From Tetracentron sinense (taxonomy: Eukaryota; Streptophyta; Magnoliopsida; Trochodendrales; Trochodendraceae), in the NCBI GenBank assembly GCA_015143295.1, contig CM026553.1:3929912-3993911 (forward strand): 64,000 nt of DNA. The letters are read 5' to 3'. The notes under the pieces are model-generated. The model made no database searches. It was not told the DNA's origin and saw only the letters and a program-made list of their open reading frames with translations. The position numbers were made by a program, and so were the translations under genes. This document shows, piece by piece, positions 46,302-59,180 of this stretch (positions are counted from its first letter, which is position 1; every line of letters begins with the position of its first letter).

Positions 46302-47030
46302 CCTTCTCGCTCTCACATAGGGCTTGTTTGGATAAACTTGTCTGTAAATTGTTAGAAGAACTTCCTAAAAAAGTAACTCTCCAAGGGAGTAGGTAAAAAA
46401 AAAGGGGACTTAAGAGATTCTCTTAGGTTATAACTGATTCCAAAGAGATCGGTTACAATCCTAGAGATGATATCTGTCTTTGCCATTAGTCTGCCATTAT
46501 TATTTTAATCAATATTACCGTTAATATGGATGGAAAATGGACATATCTCGCCTATAGGCTGTAACCGATTTCTTTTTGAGACCGTTATAACCGGAGAGAA
46601 TCTGAAGTCAAACAAAATTGGGGAAAAGATGCCAACTGTCTACACCATATCTATCAGTTCAAAGATAAGCTTGAAACTATCATTTTCCAGTTTTCTATAT
46701 CCTCGCTTGTTATCTATAGCTTCTTGTCATTATCCTGGGAGAAAAGGAAGGACGAAGGCACACCCACCAGGTAGACCTTCTTCCACCCATGGGGCCCTTT
46801 CAACTTTAATTAGCACTCTAATTTCAAGGTCTAGGGTCTTTTGTCATCTATTCCACACTTCATCCCTTTCGGCTTTTGGTTGACAATTCAAATATCTTCC
46901 CTTCTCTTGAGGTTTTCTCCTCATTTCCCAAAAGAAAAAAAAAATCCTCTCTTCACACGGGGCTGCAAGCCCTTTTTTGAAAAGTGTAAGATAGATTATT
47001 GCTCTTTCTGAAAACTAACATATGTTTTTT
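46302..47030. other. No gene seen
   Basis: Contains one 117-residue ORF (46530-46883, plus) without recognisable domain, and a pyrimidine-rich 3' part. Nothing supports a real gene. Confidence 0.5.
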
Positions 47031-47204
47031 CATGAGCAATGTTAGGTCCACTTTCTAATCGTCCACTCTATGGATTTTACTATTTTTATACATGAAGGCA
47101 ACATAAATGTGATGGGATCCACAAAAAAGTGTCATACTATTTTTTTTCTTCTATAAAAATAGGAGCGAGTGTATGACTGGAAAGCGGACCTAGCATTGCT
47201 CATG
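47031..47204. mobile_element. 174-bp MITE with ~38-bp inverted ends
   Basis: CATGAGCAATGTTAGGTCCA at the left mirrors TGGAAAGCGGACCTAGCATTGCTCATG-type text at the right, and the pairing continues through ATTTTTATA / TATAAAAAT. No coding. The target duplication is unclear because the flanks are TTTTT-rich. Confidence 0.7.
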
Positions 47205-47599
47205 TTTTCATAGTCTAGTGGTTGATGCGTTAAGTCGAGAAGGAGAGCTTGTGTTGATGATAGTTATTGGAAAGCTTGACTTACATAATTTTGAATTTAG
47301 GAACGTTGTTCATAATTCAATAAAATAACGACACGTGGCTCAATGAACATTCTGACATATTATATACTAGAAATCCTCTTTTGAAATTGGGTTAACAGAA
47401 TTCCATGAAAAATGGATAGATAAAATTATCAAAATAAACATGTTTATCTGATAATGATGATTTTGGTCATTAATGATCACTGATTTTCAAGCTCTTATGC
47501 TTTAAGTTCATATAAAGGATTCCGCTCTTTGATGATATTTTGACTCCTATGTCACTGATAATAATTGTAACTATTGCGCCTTTTAATGTTCTTAATGCT

Positions 47600-47709
47600 G
47601 ATTCAGGCTCTAACGCCTTTGGATATTGATTCAGGCCTTAACGCCTTTGGATATTGTTTCAGGCTTTAATGCCTTTGGTGCTGATTCAGGCTTCAACGCC
47701 TTTGGCTGA
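47600..47709. repeat. 28-bp tandem repeats in Tat LTR
   Basis: Four copies of GATTCAGGCTTTAACGCCTT plus TGGATATT. The 3' LTR has five copies at 59819-59956, which accounts for most of the LTR length difference. Confidence 0.85.
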
Positions 47710-48412
47710 TCAATGTGGCTTAAATGCCTCCTTCTAGCTTTTAACGCCTTTCTGATGATGATGGGCATGGTATGGATTAGTACCCTCCTGTGTACCTTTC
47801 TGATGACCTATACCAGAAAGAAGATTTGTTTTGTCAGGGGTGAACGGTATGGATTAGTACCTCCCCGTGGGAATGAGTGTAGCTGTTTCCCCTCATTACC
47901 TATTCCAGTGAAGCATGGATTACTTCCTAGGCTGGCAATCAAGGAGAAAGCATTGGGGATGGATTTTTCCTCAGTTTCTCTTAAGGCCTAATGGGATGGG
48001 TGTCTTCGTCCAACACATCCGCTTTCCTTATTGGACTTGAGATGATTATTATTATTACTATGATTATTACTTAGAGGAGTGTTGCTGTCTGAACACTTGT
48101 ACATTACTTCAAAAGGATAGTACACCATGAAAGCGTATGACCCGCTTTCACGATGTAGTTATCAACCGCCTTGGAGGAGGATGATGAGTTGTGATTTGGA
48201 GGGCTTAGATAGAATTTGTTAAAAGATGGATATTATGAATACCGCTTTTAACCTTTGAAGAATATATATCCGAAAGCTTTGGTCATAAATGCTTAGAGGA
48301 GATATGGTGAAAAACGCCTTTATCTTGATGAAATCCAATATTTTCTCTCTAAAGTCGGTTACAAAAACGATTATAACAGCTGTACCAATTAGTTACGATT
48401 TCTGTTGATCAC

Positions 48413-48422
48413 CTATAAATAG
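48413..48422 (+). promoter_or_regulatory. LTR TATA box of the Tat element
   Basis: CTATAAATAG, matched at 60660-60669 in the 3' LTR. Confidence 0.75.
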
Positions 48423-48748
48423 AGGTGACCCCCTCTTGTTTAAGGAGAGAGATTTTTCCCCATTTTTAGTAAGTGACTTCCTGGAGAAATCAGATTTTCA
48501 ACTAGAATTCACAGAGAGGGAAAGTAAAGGACTCATCAAGAAAAGTCATTCTGTCACCATTGTTCTTCACTGTTCTTTCTTCTCTCCATCTGAATCAATT
48601 TCTTCTTTCTTCCCTTTCTTCTTTAGGATCTCTGAATCATTTTTCTCAAAATAACTCAATTTAGAACGGTCTGGATATCGGATTTAGGCTAGATTGAAGT
48701 TGTAGTAAACCCCATTTGTTCAAAAATCAAAAACACCCCTCTACATTT

Positions 48749-48764
48749 TGGCGACTCCACTAGG
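48749..48764 (+). other. Primer-binding site, Arg-tRNA type
   Basis: TGGCGACTCCACTAGG matches the complement of the 3' end of plant tRNA-Arg(ACG) with one mismatch, three bases after the LTR. Confidence 0.8.
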
Positions 48765-48789
48765 GATTCTATAACAATTTTGAGAGAAA

Positions 48790-50140
48790 ATGGTGACTAA
48801 AAAAGGTGCTTCATCTCAAGCACATGTTATTCAAGAAGAAAATAGGGAAGAATCTCACACTTCTAGAGTGGAAGTTCCTAACTTTTCGGCTGTTCTTGGG
48901 CCTTTTCTTGCGCAATTTCAAGTAGCCCAAGTACAAATGCAAGCTCAGATGCAAGCTATCCAAGCCCAGGTAGCAACTCAATTGGTAGCATTAGAAAAAC
49001 AGATGCAAGAATTTTTCGAGAAAGCCCACCATGAAGATAATGTTCACAATCTGGAGAGGTCACAGGAGCGTACACCTTCTCCATCTCGGCATGCTGAAGA
49101 AAATAATACTCATGATAATCCTCCTAAGAAAGATCCAGTTCCCTCTTCCCCACTCTGTAATCATCACGAACGAGAAGGAAGGCATTCTTCATATATGACA
49201 GCTAAAGATTTCTCTGAGATGTTTGAAAGAGAGCAAGCAAAATGCTCTGGACTTTCAAACACTTTTGATGCTAGACCACCTTTTTCAGCAAGAATCATGA
49301 GAATGGAATATCCAGTAGGATCTATCACACCCCAGTTCACCCTTTACAACGGGAGGACTGGAAATGCTCGAGAGCATGTCATGCGCTTCACAGATGCTCT
49401 GAGTAGATATGCCAACAATGAAGAGCTCTGCCTTCACTTGGTATACTACTTTGGCCCCAAACTCCATTCATTCTTGGGAGGAGATGGTTAATATCTTTTG
49501 TGAGAAATTCTTCTCAGTAGAAGACCGTGTTACTCTCAATACTTTGTCAAGAGAACAACAGAGACCTAATGAGGATCTGACACAATTGTTCGCCGCTTTC
49601 GGTATTTGGTTCTAGATTGTCATGGACAAACAACTGAGGAGCAACTTGTACAAATATGTGTGGATGGGACAGCAAAGGAATACAGAGCTTATTTGGAAGT
49701 AGCCACTATCCCCTATTTTGAAAAGCTTTATGATATTTCTCAAAGGCTCAACACAGTCATATCTAGTGCAGCTCCACCAAAGTATGAAGACAGATATGGT
49801 AGAAGGGACAAGAGAGAGTCAGCAATGGCAGCAGAAAATTCTGGAAGGCGGCTATTCCAAAGAAATTCCTCTTACTAATCTGATAAAAGACCAAAGTATA
49901 ACCCAGAAAATGTTCCACCGCCTTTTTCTTGTAGCATGGCGGAAGTGCTGCGTATTGTGGAAGTTGGGATTGCTGATGGCGTTCTGTACTTGCCATCACC
50001 ATTCCAAAAGCCTACTGAAGAAGACAAGAAGAGCAGCAAATACTGTGTGTATCATCAGACTGTACGCCATTCCACGAAAGATTGCTTCTCTCTAAGGCGG
50101 ATTTTCAATGACAAAATAGCTGCTGGACATTTGAAAATTT
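48790..50140 (+). pseudogene. gag: Tat-lineage gag
   Basis: Starts ATG 48790. Residues ~37-80 are Gln-rich with a repeated QMQAQ pattern, likely a coiled coil. The capsid region follows (ITPQFTLYNGRTGNAREHVM near 49320), broken by a frameshift near 49430, and continues as WEEMVNIFCEKFF near 49475. A second break lies near 49605. The end contains CVYHQTVRHSTKDC near 50042-50083, a C-x2-H-x4-H-x4-C knuckle typical of this lineage. A stop lies at 49876. It supplied the particle protein. Confidence 0.88.
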
Positions 50141-53100
50141 CAACAACTCCTGAAGGGTCTGTCCATCAGGATCCTTTACCAAACCACAAAGGGAAAGAAA
50201 TGGTTACTATGGTTTGTCATAATTCAAATCATACGGAAGAAAAGGAGATTGAAGAAGAAAATATCTCAAATATCCCATCAGCAATTGAAATTCTTTCGCA
50301 GAGCTCGAAGTTTAAAAGCTTTTTTAATCAAATGCATTTCTCAAAAGTGGCAAGAATAGCTGCAACAGTGGCTTTAACATCCGTTGCAGAAACTCATTCA
50401 GAACATTGTTTTCTTGCTTATTCTGCCACAAGAAAAGCAATACCAGAGATACGAGATGTAAGTTTCACCGCCGACAATATGAAAGCTTCATCAACGGCCC
50501 ACAACAAGCCTTTATATGTCACAGCTTTAATAAACTCTATTGAAGCAAAAAGGGCGTTGATAGACCCTGGTTCTTCTTTAAATCTCATTCCATTATCAAC
50601 AGCAGTAGCTATGGGATTAGATCCTTCAAAAATTTCAAAACAGCCTATAGAAATATTAGGATTTGGAGGATAGTGTCAGAACACTATTGGTTATGCTACT
50701 ATTAATCTTCAAGTGGGGCCAATTAATTCAGCAATAAGAGTTCATGTCATTGAAGCCAATGTAAGCTATCATATTCTTCTCGGCCGCCCTTGGATTCAAA
50801 AATTCCAATTAATACCATCAACACTTCATCAGTGTATCAAGGGGATATACAAAGGAAGAGTCATCAGAATACCAGCAACTGCTACGCCATTCGACAAAGC
50901 CGAAACTCATATATCAGAGGCACTGTTTTATGATGAGTTGGCTGAAGAAGGTGTAACCGCTTTTGAAATGACCAGGGGAATTATGTTACCATCTTCCACT
51001 TATTCAACGCCGTCAGAAAGTTCAAAGGCGTCAAAAAGACCATGGGATGAAAGCGTGAAAACAGAAATTCAAGGAGGTGACTCTATCAAAGAGTCAAGAA
51101 GTGGAGGCTGTAAGAGGGTGATACAACCAGACGGAAAGGTTGTATACATCTTATGAAAATTAAAGGAAACTGATTCATCAAAAGGAAGTCAGACTCCCAT
51201 GATGAATTAGATATTTCAAGCTGAAGAAACAAGTGAAATTGGAGAGGCACCAGAGCAGATGCAAGATGGTGTAAAAGCAGTACAAGAAAGTCTTGAAGAA
51301 GTAAATATTGCAGAAAATCTATCAGAAAAGCGTCCAGTACTTATCAGTTCCAAGTTAGTCCCAGGAGAAAAAGAAGAATTGGTAAATTTACTCAAAGAAT
51401 ACAAGGACATTTTTGCATGGAATTATGAAGAAATGCCAGGGTTAGATCCTACATTAGTCACACATAAGTTGAACATTGAGTCAGGGTATATACTCGTGAA
51501 GCAGTTACCAAGGAAATTCAGACCAGATATTGAAGATCAAATCAAAATAAAAGTTGAAAAGCTCCTGAAAGCAGGTTTTATCAAACCAATTCAACATCCT
51601 ACTTGGCTAGCCAATATTGTACCAGTTAAGGAGAAGAATGGTCAAATCCGTTGCTGTGTTGATTTCAGAGATTTAAACAAGGCATGCCCAAAAGATGAAT
51701 TTCCTTTACCCAATATGGACTTATTAGTTGATGCAACAGCAAGTCATTATGCTTTTTCGTTCATGGACGGTTACAGTGGGTATAATCAGATCAAGATGAC
51801 GGCAGAGGATGTAGAAAAAACTGTCTTTCGGACACCTATTGTGAACTTCTATTATACAGTAATGCCATTTGGATTGAGGAATGCCGGAGCTACTTATCAA
51901 AGGGCTATTACAGCCATTTTTCATGACATGTTTCATAACACAGTGGAAGATTTTGTGGATGACATTGTTATCAAGTCTCAAAGGCGACAGAGTCATATTG
52001 ATGATTTAAGAAGAGTTTTTCAACGATGTCGCCATTATCAGTTAAAGATGAATCCGTTAAAATGTGCTTTCAAAGTTTCAGTAGGCAAATTTTTGGGGTT
52101 CATTGTAAGCAGGCATGACATTAATGTTGACCCAACAAAAGCTCAGGCAATTGGATCAATGGTAGCTCCAAGCACAGTTAAAGAGTTAAAAAGCTTTTTA
52201 GGAAGGGTATCCTATATAAGAAGATTCATTCCAGGATTGGCAGCTGTCATAGTACCTCTTATGCCGCTTCTACAAAAGAATTGTGAATTCAAATGGGAAT
52301 CAGTGCATGAAAAAGCTTTTAAGCAACTTCAACAAATGATGAGTTCAACAGCTACCATGATGGCACCTATACCAAAAAAGCCTTTGGTCTTATACTTAGC
52401 CTCCATAGAAACCGCCATTAGAGCTCTCTTAGCTCAAGAAGACTTATCTGGCTATGAGCGGCCAATCAATTACCTCAGCAGGATTCTCAGAGACGCAGAA
52501 TTAAGATATCCTTGAATTGAAAGGAGTTGTTTATCTCTGATCTATGCTTTACAAAAATTCCGCCATTATTTACTGTCTCATAAAATTTTTCTGATAACAA
52601 AATCTGATCCAATCAAGTATCTCATGCCAAAGCCAGTTCTTTCAGGACAAGTGGCTAAATGACTTCTTTCATTATTAGAGTTTGATATTACATGTCTTTG
52701 CCCTCGTGTTATCAAAGGACAAGCAGTAGCAGATTTATTGGCTAATTTTCCAGGAAATGATGATCTGACATTAAAAGAAGAACTACCGGGAGAATTGCCT
52801 GAAGCAATGACTATTGAAGCAACAGAAGAATGGTTCATGTATTTTGATGGATCTAAGACTACGGATTCAGCTGGGGCAGGTATTGTATTAAAAGCTCCTG
52901 GCGGTGAGGTAATATCTCTTTCTTTCAAATTGGATTTTCCTTACTTTAACAATGTAGCAGAATATGAAGCTCTTCTCATAGGTTTGTCAATTGCTAAAGA
53001 GTTAAAGGCCAAGAGAATAAATGTAATGGGGGATTCTAATTGGGTAATTAGCCAAATGGAAGGGTCATTCAATGTAAAAGATGTTGGTCTAGCTCCATAT

Positions 53101-54907
53101 AGAACAACAGTTCAAAGAATGATGACCAGTTTTGATATGGTGGAATTCAAGTATTAAGAGTGTACAAGGAACCACCATGCGGATGCACTTGCTACTTTGG
53201 CATCAAAACTAATATTTGAAGGAGAATCTTCTCAAGTAATAGTCAAAAGGCGTACAATAGCTACACCTCTGATGGAGGAATTATGTGAAAGAGAATCAGA
53301 AGAAGCAGATTTGAGAGAACCAATTTTGAAAGATGTTTACCACCTTCATGATTCAACAGTGGTTCCTACTACAACACTGAAAGTTTAAAAAAAATTCTTG
53401 CAGATAAATGGAGATCTATATTTCAAAGGGCCCGAAGGCGTTCTGATGAGATGTGTTGGAGTAAAAGAGGCTAAAGAACAAATGATGCAAATCCACATAA
53501 AGATATGTGGGTATAATCCCTTTGTTACCCTGTATAGGAGGTTACAGCGTTTTGGGATATATTGGCCAACAATGGAAAATGATGCTGCTATGACACAAAA
53601 AGAATATTCTAATTGTCAAATACTGCCAGATAGAGAGGAATGTCACTTTACAAATTCTTGGGAAGATTGGAAGAAACCATATAATGATTACTTCACAGAT
53701 GGAATAATGCCTTCTGATAAAAAAGAAGCCTTTAAGTTCAAGAAGAAAGTTGCTAAATTCTATTTTGACTAAGGAGAATTATTCAGGAAATGATATAATG
53801 GTATTGCTCTCAAATGTCTGTCTAGAAAGGAGTTGAAATAGCATTACATGAAGCTCATAGTGGGGATTGTGGAGTGCATCAAGGAAAAAGAAAGTTGTTT
53901 CAGCACATTTTGGGACTAGGATATTATTGGCCTACCATGAAGGCAGATTCACATCTATATGTTCAAAGTTGTCATCAGTGTCAAATCAGGGGAAATGTTA
54001 TTCATGCACCTGCACAGTCTTTACAGTATGTCTCTACACCTTGGCCCTTTTACACTTGGGGGCTAGATTTAATTCGACCTGTTAATCCTCTTGCTGAGGG
54101 ACATGTTTGGATTCTTGTGGCTACTGAATATTTCAACAAGTGGGTAGAAGCTATACCATTAAGAAAAGCTACAGGTATCATGGTGGCTATATTTATTAAG
54201 GAAAACATCATTTGCCGCTTCAAAATACCAAAGGAGGTTGTCACTATTAATGGAACACCTTTCATAAATTCTAATGTAAGGGAATTATTAGAAAGATATG
54301 ATATCAAGCATAAGAAATCAACCCCTTATTATCCTAAAGGGAATGGGCAAGCAGAAGCTACTAACAAGACTATTCTAAAGGTAATTGGAAAAATGATTGA
54401 AGGGGCCCATAAAAAATGGTGTGAAAAGCTTCCAACAGTGCTTTGGGCTTATAGAACTTTAGCAAGGACTGCAACAAGTGTTACTCCTTTTTCTCTAGTA
54501 TATGGGACAAAGGCTGTTGTACCTCTGAAAATCAAGATACCATCTACAAAGATTGAAGTATTTGATGGAGAAGCGGTAGGTCTCCAAGCTGCTAGACTAG
54601 CTCAGTTAGAAGTTATGGATGAAAAGCGTGAAGCTGTAGCTGTAAAGACAAAAGCGTATCAAAGGAGAGTTACTAAAGCGTATGACAAGGTTATACAACA
54701 TAGAATCCTAAAAGAGGGTACTTGGTCCTCAGAACAGCTATTCATATTAGGAATGGTACAAAAGTAGGGAAGTTTACTCCTAATTGGGAAGGACCATTCT
54801 TGATAAGGCAAAGTTTTGACAGCGGTTACTACCTTTTATCTACGCCATCTGGTGAAGTATTACATGATCCTATTAATGTGAAATGGTTAAAAAAGTACTA
54901 TGCTTGA
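50141..54907 (+). pseudogene. pol: Tat-lineage pol: protease, RT, two RNase H domains, integrase
   Basis: Protease with ALIDPGSSLNLIP near 50557 and ILLGRPW near 50773. Reverse transcriptase about 51490-52080 (CVDFRDLNKACPKDEFPLP, catalytic FVDD near 51954). First RNase H about 52330-52700. Second, archaeal-type RNase H about 52830-53090 (YFDGSK, AEYEALLIGL, GDSNWVI). Integrase has two HHCC-like modules (about 53400-53620 and 53860-54000), then the core: first aspartate in GLDLI near 54064, glutamate in GQAEATN near 54348. The middle aspartate position is isoleucine (54246-54248). C-terminus VKWLKKYYA, stop 54905-54907. Many stops (50671, 51154, 51207, 52513, 53155, 53386, 53770) and frameshifts near 53875 and 54740. 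Confidence 0.92.
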
Positions 54908-54983
54908 TAAAAAAAGGGATAACAAAGTCTTTTCATATTCATTACTGTCAAAAAATTTACAAAAGTCAATAAAAGAAAGGCTT

Positions 54984-57900
54984 TTATAAAATCTCTGATG
55001 TAAAGCCTTTCTCATTCAGAGATACAAGTATCTCAGCAGAAGCTCTTAGACGAGTATACTCTTCATGATCTGTTTTTATCTCTTCTTGTAAAGCTTTCAG
55101 GATGTCTTGAGTTTCTGATATCTTCTTTTCTTTTTCTTCTAGCACGGCTTGATGACGGGCAATCTCTTGACGAATAGCATGAATACTATTTTGCTCATTC
55201 AGCACCGCTTTCTTGAGTTCTTCTACTCTAATTATTTTTCTAGAATAAGAACTGTTCAGCTTAGCAAAATTCATAGCTTGAAAAAATGTAAGAGATAAAA
55301 CTGCTTAACAAATCCATCAGCCATTTCACATTAACATTGATGTCTTCCAGTTCCTTTAGCTCCTGGCCCCAATCTTCAAAGGTCTTTATCCTCAAAAGCG
55401 TAAGATGAGGCTTGATATCTCTGACCCTTCTAATAATAAAGCAAACTGTCTCTATGCAGCCTGCTCTGATGATAGGATTCTTCAAAGAACAAGAGGAAGT
55501 AATGTCCTGATAACGCTTTATTATCTCTTACCATAAAAAGATTGAATCGTCAGATTCAGGATATCGCTTCAAAATTTCATCAAGAGAATCAGTTGACAGT
55601 GGCTCAGATGAGGTGGAAGGAGTAGCAACATTTTCACTCATAAAGTTTCCCATAAAAGCGGATAATTCTGATGAGGCAGGTCTTAAAAAGCTTGTTTCAG
55701 GAGAAGTAGATTCAATGCTTATCATTTCTCTATCGGCAATAGTAGAAGTCTCCATACCAGGATCAATAATTGGAATCTCTTCATGAACGCTTCCTGGAGC
55801 TGTCCCTGTGCTAGTAGGAATCATTTCCTCAATGATATCCTCTTCGATAATTCCTTCCTCAACATTTTGTTCTGAATAACCAATGATAATGCTTTCAGTA
55901 AAAGCAATCACTTGAGCGCTAATGCTCACAGTAGAAGGCACTGGCGTTTGAATATCATCAGAATGAATGAGACTAGTTGAGAGAGGGAGATTTCCAAGAG
56001 GCTGCTACTCGGAGTTCTGAACCACAGAAGAGAAAAACGCCATTTCACTGGCTGAAGGAGGTTCCACCTCCATAGGTTGTTCTGAGGCCTCAACTCCAAT
56101 AACTCTTTCACCAGAAACATTTTCTATTTCAGCCTCAATAGCATTTGATTCCTTGTCCTTGGGAGCGTCATCAAAAAGAACCTCAACTATTGCAGAAGCA
56201 GATATGATATTATCTTCAACAACAACAGGCTCCAATATTTCAGCTTGAACACCTTCAAAAAGTCATACGTTGTTAGAATTCTTTATTAATGCATTATGAA
56301 TATAAAGATAAACATATAAGTACATGTATTGATAAAACGCTTTTAAAACAACTAACCTGCGCTTTCAAAATCAGCAATAGTAGTCTCAATCATAAGTGGT
56401 GATGAGGATTGCATGGTCCTTTGAAAAAGAAGTGATCTTGCCTTGATAGCTTGCAATCTCATTCTTTTCAGAGAAGTTAATGCTTTAGCTATATCAATGG
56501 TCCTGGTAGGGTTTGCAATCTTCCGAACACCAGAAGCTTTAGCAGGTTGATCTTTCTTTTTGGAAAGCGGGGAAGAACTGGGCTCACTCTCGGGCCAGAC
56601 ATTTTCCAAATTTTCAACTTGTGCTCTTGCTTCCGCTGATGGAGGGAAGGGAATATCAGCAACATTATCTTCAGGAATGCTAAGTCCTATTGGAGTAGAT
56701 GGAGTTCCAGAGCTCCCCGCACCAATGTTTGAAGGCGGTGCTGTACTCTTTTCTTGAGCTAAAGAAATTTCAATCCTTTCTAACTCATGTTGACTCTGTA
56801 AATTTTGCTTACGCATAATCAATGGCTCATTATCTTCACTATCAGAGGAAGGATTCTGTAACAAATTTAAGTATATAAAGAAAAATGAGAAGTTAAAAAG
56901 TGTATGTATAAGAAATTATTTTTAACTTTGAAAGCTTTGCTTACTGATTGACTCTTGCGCTTCTTAGAAGGAGGAGCCTTCTTCTTTATTGTAGTTTTCT
57001 TGATTCTAGGTGCTTTTGGAGTAGCCGCCTTTGGAGCAGTAACATTTGCAGGCTGAGGAGGGGTAATGTTTTCCTCTCGAATCTTAGAAGGGCCTCCATC
57101 AGCAGATTTTGATTTTGGCTTCTTGGGTGAAGAAGCTACCGCTTTCCTCTTCTTGCTTGTGCTAGGGGGCTCCTTCAAACATTTCTCTTTGTCCATGGCC
57201 AAGTTTACTGGCTGACTGAGCATTGGCGGATTTTGAGTAAAAGCCTTAAAAGTACCAATACAAGCCTTCCAGAAGAGTTGATAATTTTTTGTGCATTGGC
57301 CTACTCTATGTTCACCAGCTAAATAGAAACCAATAACAGAGGGCCTCAGATTCAAAGACCAGCTTTCCAAAATAAAAGCTTTCATGGTTCTCTTTAAAGA
57401 AAAAGACTCAGCAGCATCATCTGGAACGCCTTGATCCAAACCAAATTGTCTCAGACAACGATCAGGATTATAAGATTCAAGATGAAAGTTGTTAGTCCTA
57501 CCGCCATCAATATTGTACAAACCCACTAGATGACACTTAGACAAAAAGGCAAAGCAGTGAAGGGTTTTCAACGAAACTTCTGCTCTCTCTTCAGCATTCA
57601 TGCCTAAAAAAGCTAAAGATTCTTCAGAATGATAGAAGAATCTCTCAATACCCTTCAAAGGCTCATTATAAGGCCTAAAGCAGAAACACTTTTCCTTGTT
57701 AATAAAATAAAAAATCAGAGCGTCCTTCTTTCTTGATACACTGCTCCACCGCCATGCTCTAGGACTTGGGAGGTCTTCAATAGAATCACTATTAGCTTGA
57801 AGAGGAAAAAATTGTCTAGCTGAAGGAGCATAACTTGGAAAGCATTCCCACAGCCACATTTGAAGAAAGGTGGTATGGACAAATGTCTCTATATGATAAG

Positions 57901-58798
57901 CACCTGCCAACCAAGCCTGATAGGTGTGAAGATGATCCAAATTCTTGTACAAAGTTCCCAAAAAATACACCCCTAAAGGGAAACTCTGACCATCAGCAAG
58001 GCGGAAGGCCAATGGAAACAGTCTATCCAAGACCTTATCAGTAGGAGCACCTTCAAAAACATACCTTGACAGCCACATACAGATAAATGTTGTCAGCTCC
58101 TAAGGAGACTTGTACTCTTTCCCATACTAATATTCTCTAACTCTAGTCTCTTTGTTTACAGGGCCCTTCTCTCTAAAGAAGTATCATACCCAGCCATAGA
58201 AATTTGGCCACCTTGCATGAGTTTCTTTTGCATTTCCCCAAACAGGGTTCACTCTAGATTCCCAAACCAAAGTGTGAAGAAGCTTGGATGCCTTTATCTC
58301 TTCCTTGTTCAAAACTATATCTTGAATATCATTGTCTCCAAAAATTGGCAATCTCCATAACGCCATTACATCTTCTAGAGTAGGGGTGATTTTTCCCCAT
58401 GAAGTAATAAAAGTGTGAGTTTGACTATTCCATCTAGTAACTAACTGAGATAAGCTATCTGTATCCTTCCTAACCTCAAAATCCTTTGAAAGTTCTATGG
58501 CCTTAAAGATCTCAGCAGCGTGAAGCTTAGGTCCATGCTCTGGGTGAGTGAGTATATAGTCACATCAAGCTGTCCACTCCTTGGTACAACCGTTGTGGGA
58601 ATTGAAATTTACTTGTGAAAGCGGGAAATCCTCTAAACATAGTGGTGGCAAAAGGCAATGGACAGAATCCTTTAGTTCCATCAATATCACCATAAGGCAG
58701 AGACCATCCATCTGGTGGGATAGCGGTATCCCAAGAATGATGCATAGCTGAATCCCAAAATTCGTTACTTAAAAGATTTTTTGAGAAGAAGAAGCCAT
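54984..58798 (-). pseudogene. Antisense plant-mobile-domain gene, five coding blocks
   Basis: Minus-strand gene opposite to gag-pol. ATG at 58798-58796. The plant mobile domain (the domain of MAIN/MAIL1 and related transposon proteins) spans about 58740-57240, with ITPTLEDVMALWRLPIFGD near 58380 and WLSRYVFEGAPTDKV near 58070. It is followed by a basic Lys/Pro/Ala stretch with GT-AG introns at 56926-56856 (71 nt) and 56356-56253 (104 nt), both joining in phase, then a Ser/Glu-rich region and a heptad coiled coil near 55200-55010. Decay: one-base loss in an A run near 58775, frameshift near 58600, stops near 58184, 58130, 58100, 56005 and 55528, frameshift near 55275. Antisense ORFs are known in Tat elements; function here is unproved. 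Confidence 0.85.
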
Positions 58799-58801
58799 AA
58801 G

Positions 58802-58994
58802 CTGAAAGCGTAAAGTGTTGCAGAAGTAAAAATAATAATAATAGATTACGAGGTATTTTTTTTTTTTACAATGATGAAAAACGATGAAATAATATAATGC
58901 AAAGACAAGTAAAGTTACAGATAGTAACAATAAACAGCAGATGAAAGGATAAAAGAAAAGGTAAAGTAAAAAAAAAAAGAGAATAAAGACTTAC
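58802..58994 (-). other. Leader intron of the antisense gene
   Basis: On the minus strand CTG|GTAAGT at 58994 and TTTCAG|C at 58802, AT-rich with T runs, ending four bases before the ATG. A canonical plant 5'-leader intron by sequence; not shown to be spliced. Confidence 0.6.
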
Positions 58995-59171
58995 CAGAAA
59001 TTTGAGAGATACTTTGAAGATCCCGAACAAAGAATAAAATCCTTGATCTCTTGAAGAAAATAGTAAAAGATCACCAAGAACTCAAAACACAGAAGAAATG
59101 AAGGATGTTCAGAGAGTGTTTTGCACAAGGAAGAAGATGATACAGTAAGTATTTTAGATTAGTTTTGATGA

Positions 59172-59180
59172 CCTTATATA
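59172..59180 (-). promoter_or_regulatory. Antisense gene TATA box
   Basis: CCTTATATA on plus reads TATATAAGG on minus, about 180 bases upstream of the leader-intron donor. The antisense gene thus appears to have a promoter distinct from the LTR. Confidence 0.55.

Larger units (their letters stand above)
47252..48745 (+). repeat. 5' LTR of the Tat element (1494 bp)
   Basis: TGTTGATGATAG to CTCTACA. TATA box CTATAAATAG at 48413-48422, after which the transcript leader would begin. Carries four copies of a 28-bp repeat at 47600-47709. Confidence 0.93.

Noticed and set aside
47210..47251. tRNA-like A box (TAGTCTAGTGG) before the Tat element
   Set aside because: No B box follows, even after removing the Tat element, and no cloverleaf can be drawn.
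48436..48654. 72-residue ORF in the Tat LTR, repeated at 60683-60901
   Set aside because: It lies in the LTR just after the TATA box and is duplicated only because the LTR is. No domain is recognisable, and the leader context is ordinary.
55274..55300. A third intron in the antisense gene near its 3' end
   Set aside because: The only GT-AG pair that keeps phase would be about 25 bases, too short to splice; a one-base deletion explains the frame change better.
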